A DNA stretch of 7,169 nucleotides from Candidatus Omnitrophota bacterium (GTDB taxonomy: Bacteria > Omnitrophota > Gorgyraeia > Gygaellales > Profunditerraquicolaceae), in NCBI GenBank assembly GCA_028714595.1, contig JAQTMD010000078.1, forward strand, positions 1-7,169, written 5' to 3'. Both the position numbers and the translations under genes were made by a program. Below the pieces are notes generated by a model. It saw only the letters and a program-made list of their open reading frames with translations, was not told where the DNA came from and ran no database searches. Numbering within the stretch: position 1 is the stretch's first letter; every line of letters starts with the position of its first letter. Shown here in pieces: positions 4,970-7,169 of this stretch.

Positions 4970-6220
4970 TTTTTTGATTCTGGCGAGTTCTTTCCGGTAG
5001 GCTTCCAGTGCTGCGGGGAACGGCGAGAGCGTGCGGTCGAGCACTCCCTGTAAGACCGAGACCGCGACGCCGTAATTGGTGATTGGGACTCCTGCCTCGC
5101 GGGCCTTTTCGATGCGCGCGAGCATCTCGCGGCGGGTGATCATGCAACCGCCGCAGTGGATGATCAGCCGGTATTCCTTCAGATCCTCAGGATAATCCCT
5201 TCCGGCGCAGGTCTCAATTTTCAGTTCTCCACCCACAAACGTACGCAGCCAACGCGGCAGCTTCACCCTGCCGATGTCGTCTTCGATGGGATGATGGCTG
5301 CAGGATTCGGCGATAAGTATTCTGTCGCCGGGTTTAAGCGCCTTGATATGTGCCGCACCTTTTGCCAGCTCAACCAAGTCACCTTTTGAACGCGCAAACA
5401 GTATAGAAAATGTAGTACAGGGCATTCCCGCTGGCGTATCCGCGACCATCCGACCGACCACCTGGGAATCGCAGACTGCGATATCCGGCAAAGCCTTCAA
5501 CTTCGCGAGCATTCCTTTATATTCGACCTCATTGACCACCAGCGCGGCCTGGCGGTGGTCCAGGCAGTCGCGGATGGTGTGCACCTGCGGCAGGATGATC
5601 CTTCCTTTCGGCGCTTCCTTGTCTATGGGCACGATAAGCGCTGCCAACCCTGTCTTCGGGATAAGGTCGCCGATCAACGGCGGCGGCTGCAGATAATCTT
5701 CGGGGCAGACCTCAAGCAGATGTTTTTTGAGCGGGTTGACATAGGCATCGCGGTTTTTAAGGTCGACGCTTGAGACCAGGATCATCCGCGGCGTCTTCTG
5801 CGCGACCCGCCGCATAAATTCCTGCGTCGGAGGATTGACGTCGATCTTATTTACGCAGACGATGACCGGGATCGCGCGCTTGCCTGCCTCGACGATGACC
5901 ATATCTTCATACGAATTCCATGCCTCGGCCTCGGTCAAGAGCACGATGACATCCGAGCGGTCAAAGATCTTGTGAGTCTTCTTGACCCGCAGGCCGCCGA
6001 GCTCAGAGGCATCGTCTAACCCCGCGGTATCCAGGAATACTACCGGACCGACCGGCAAAAGCTCCATGGTCTTTTCCACGACATCGGTAGTCGTACCGGG
6101 GACAGGCGAGGTAATGGCCACATCCTGTCCGGCGACCATGTTAAGAAAGCTCGATTTTCCGACATTGGTCCTGCCGAAAATTCCTATCTGCAAGCGTAAT
6201 GATTTTGGCGTTGTCTTCAT
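4937..6220 (-). CDS. hydF: [FeFe]-hydrogenase H-cluster maturation GTPase
   Basis: A 427-residue protein, the scaffold/carrier on which the diiron subcluster of the H-cluster is assembled before transfer to HydA in the cytoplasm. The N-terminal GTPase domain has G1 GRTNVGKSS (16-24), G2 within PGTTTD (41-46), G3 DTAG (64-67) and G4 NKID (124-127). A dimerisation domain follows. The C-terminal cluster-binding domain carries CSHH (C307, H309) and HCGGC (H355, C356, C359), the ligands known for HydF. All key residues are present, so it should be functional. The last residues (KKGTVPAERKGR) are encoded by repeat A2 and look like an acquired tail. The ATG at 6220 fits the family N-terminus, but the bases just upstream are repeat B2 and lack a normally spaced Shine-Dalgarno. 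hydE is 51 bp upstream on the same strand, so the two form an operon. Confidence 0.96.
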   Translation of the reverse strand: MKTTPKSLRLQIGIFGRTNVGKSSFLNMVAGQDVAITSPVPGTTTDVVEKTMELLPVGPVVFLDTAGLDDASELGGLRVKKTHKIFDRSDVIVLLTEAEAWNSYEDMVIVEAGKRAIPVIVCVNKIDVNPPTQEFMRRVAQKTPRMILVSSVDLKNRDAYVNPLKKHLLEVCPEDYLQPPPLIGDLIPKTGLAALIVPIDKEAPKGRIILPQVHTIRDCLDHRQAALVVNEVEYKGMLAKLKALPDIAVCDSQVVGRMVADTPAGMPCTTFSILFARSKGDLVELAKGAAHIKALKPGDRILIAESCSHHPIEDDIGRVKLPRWLRTFVGGELKIETCAGRDYPEDLKEYRLIIHCGGCMITRREMLARIEKAREAGVPITNYGVAVSVLQGVLDRTLSPFPAALEAYRKELARIKKGTVPAERKGR

Positions 6221-6226
6221 ACGTGG

Positions 6227-6256
6227 TGGGGGACGTTCCCTAAGGGGACACCCCTC
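6227..6256 (-). repeat. Dispersed repeat B, copy 2, between hydE and hydF
   Basis: The forward strand has GGTGGGGGACGTTCCC, then TAA and GGGGACACCCC, ending at 6254 and followed by TCC; the blocks match copy 1 at 3556-3580. On the reverse strand, which is the hyd mRNA, two small hairpins form: GGGG-TGT-CCCC and GGGA-ACG-TCCC. The only Shine-Dalgarno-like run before hydF, GGGAGG (6252-6257), overlaps the 5' side of these hairpins and is about 31 bases from the ATG. Confidence 0.65.
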
Positions 6257-6257
6257 C

Positions 6258-6269
6258 CGGTTATAACCG
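6258..6269. repeat. Perfect 12-bp palindrome after hydE
   Basis: CGGTTATAACCG is identical on both strands and lies two bases downstream of the hydE stop codon (6272-6274), immediately beside repeat B2. It could mark a repeat boundary, be a protein-binding dyad or be chance. Confidence 0.35.
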
Positions 6270-6271
6270 AT

Positions 6272-7169
6272 CTATTTTGATAATGTTAGGAATACTGCTT
6301 TTCTTCCTGCTGCGCGAATCACCCGCCGTGCCTCTTGCAGGCTGACCCTAACTTTGTCGTCGTAAATACGGTAGCTCCTGCAGTATTGCGCAGGCGTAAA
6401 ATTGCACATGAGCACGTTCGCGCCGGATTGCAGGGCCTTTATCTGGCCGCGGCTTTTGTCAACGGTCGCCAAAGCCGTGGTCGCCGGAAGATTGACCCGC
6501 GGCAGCGCGAGGCGAGTCAACGCTATGACTCTTCTGGTAAGTTCAGAGCTGCCCGCCGGAAAACCTGCTAAAGGCGTGTCTTTCTGCGGCACAAACGGGC
6601 CGATGCCTGCCATTTCCACGCCCAGTTTTTTCATAAAGATTATATCTTTGGCCAGGTCTTCCATAGTCTGCCCGGGCAATCCCACGATAGTGCCTGCGCC
6701 TACCTCGTAACCGAGTTTTTTGAGGTATCGTAAGATGCGCATGCGTTTGGTCAGGGTCTGGCCCGGATGCAACCTGGCATATAGTTTGGGATTTGCCGCT
6801 TCGTGCTTGAGCAAATAACGGTCTGCTCCTGCTTCTTTAAACTTCTTATAATCTGCCAGCGGGCGTTCACCCACTGAAAGCGTTATTGCCAAGCCCGGAA
6901 ACCTGCGCTTGAGCTCCTGGATCAGCCGGCACAGTGCCTCAGTCTTAAAGCCCGGATCGTCGCCGGACTGCAGGATAACGGTGGTAATGCCGCTTCTGAC
7001 AATTCGTTCTGCGGTCATACGGATCTCTACGGGCGCCATCCGAAAGCGGCTGAGCTTTTTGTTATCCCTGCGCAGGCCGCAGTACAGGCAGTTGCGCACG
7101 CAGTGGTTGGAAAATTCGATGATGCCCCGCAGCAAAACCTCATTGCCGCACGAACTCCTGCGGACGGCA
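6272..7169 (-). CDS. hydE: [FeFe]-hydrogenase maturation radical SAM protein, 5' end beyond the window
   Basis: About 298 residues are visible. HydE is a radical SAM enzyme that takes part in building the diiron subcluster, downstream of HydG and before HydF. The frame is open to the right edge and reads ..CGNEVLLRGIIEFSNHC; the conserved VxLRGIIEFSN block shows that roughly 40-50 N-terminal residues are missing. The radical SAM motif CX3CX2C is CVRNCLYC (cysteine codons at 7100-7102, 7088-7090, 7079-7081). Further family features are LQSGDDPGF, TLSVGER, YLLKHEAANPKLYARLHPGQ, GTIVGLPGQT and GIGPFVPQKDTPLAG. A TTG at 7133-7135 can be read as a start but lies inside conserved sequence and is not one. 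The accessory C-terminal CX7CX2C site known from the Thermotoga enzyme is not seen in its usual place after YDDK. hydF follows directly. Confidence 0.95.
   Translation of the reverse strand, partial: AVRRSSCGNEVLLRGIIEFSNHCVRNCLYCGLRRDNKKLSRFRMAPVEIRMTAERIVRSGITTVILQSGDDPGFKTEALCRLIQELKRRFPGLAITLSVGERPLADYKKFKEAGADRYLLKHEAANPKLYARLHPGQTLTKRMRILRYLKKLGYEVGAGTIVGLPGQTMEDLAKDIIFMKKLGVEMAGIGPFVPQKDTPLAGFPAGSSELTRRVIALTRLALPRVNLPATTALATVDKSRGQIKALQSGANVLMCNFTPAQYCRSYRIYDDKVRVSLQEARRVIRAAGRKAVFLTLSK

Noticed and set aside
7133..7135. TTG as the start codon of hydE
   Set aside because: It falls inside the conserved EVLLRGIIEFSN block, and the upstream frame is open with family-like residues, so the gene simply continues past the window.
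1..7169. Mobile-element genes, CRISPR array, tRNA or rRNA
   Set aside because: No transposase or integrase motifs, regularly spaced repeats, cloverleaf-like segments or conserved rRNA stretches were seen. The four dispersed repeats are too few and too far apart for a CRISPR array.

Overview
The window is about 7.2 kb of compact, gene-dense bacterial DNA with moderate-to-high GC. It holds six protein-coding genes, two of them cut by the window edges. An outer-membrane porin with a signal peptide points to a Gram-negative cell envelope. [FeFe]-hydrogenase maturases point to an anaerobic or fermentative lifestyle. The short sigma-70-like protein with a 'YILQGC..LRNYIR' stretch, and the repeats built on GGGAC(n)GTTCC, recall uncultivated lineages such as Candidatus Omnitrophota (former OP3). 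That placement is an impression from remembered gene styles, not a demonstrated assignment.

Layout, left to right: (1) 1-888, leftward: a TorF-like outer-membrane porin followed by the first 24 codons of a P-II nitrogen-regulatory protein that runs off the left edge. (2) 889-1134, non-coding: a structured leader in front of the porin, with a hairpin just upstream of the ribosome binding site, an intrinsic terminator and a 20-bp dyad, then a dispersed repeat (A1). (3) 1135-3357, leftward: nadE (glutamine-dependent NAD+ synthetase) and, overlapping its Shine-Dalgarno, a small sigma-70-family factor; the two look translationally coupled. (4) 3358-3632, divergent intergenic region: a strong nadE promoter, a roughly 135-nt nadE leader with two terminator-like hairpins and a 10-bp direct repeat, a second repeat type (B1), and a promoter-like pair placed so close to the rightward gene that its mRNA could be leaderless. 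(5) 3633-4916, rightward: a Wzx/RfbX-type polysaccharide flippase. (6) 4937-7169, leftward: hydE (5' end cut off) then hydF, maturases of the [FeFe]-hydrogenase H-cluster, separated by a second B repeat (B2). hydF converges on the flippase over repeat A2.

Functionally the window looks like ordinary chromosomal housekeeping and accessory metabolism: nitrogen sensing and uptake at the left, NAD synthesis, surface polysaccharide export, and hydrogenase maturation. No transposase gene, CRISPR array, tRNA or rRNA was seen.

The most unusual content is non-coding. Four short repeats sit at gene boundaries and share a GGGAC(n)GTTCC core. One supplies the last residues of HydF and touches the flippase stop codon; another occupies the region directly upstream of the hydF start. 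Both nadE and the porin gene have structured leaders that could be transcription-attenuation elements.
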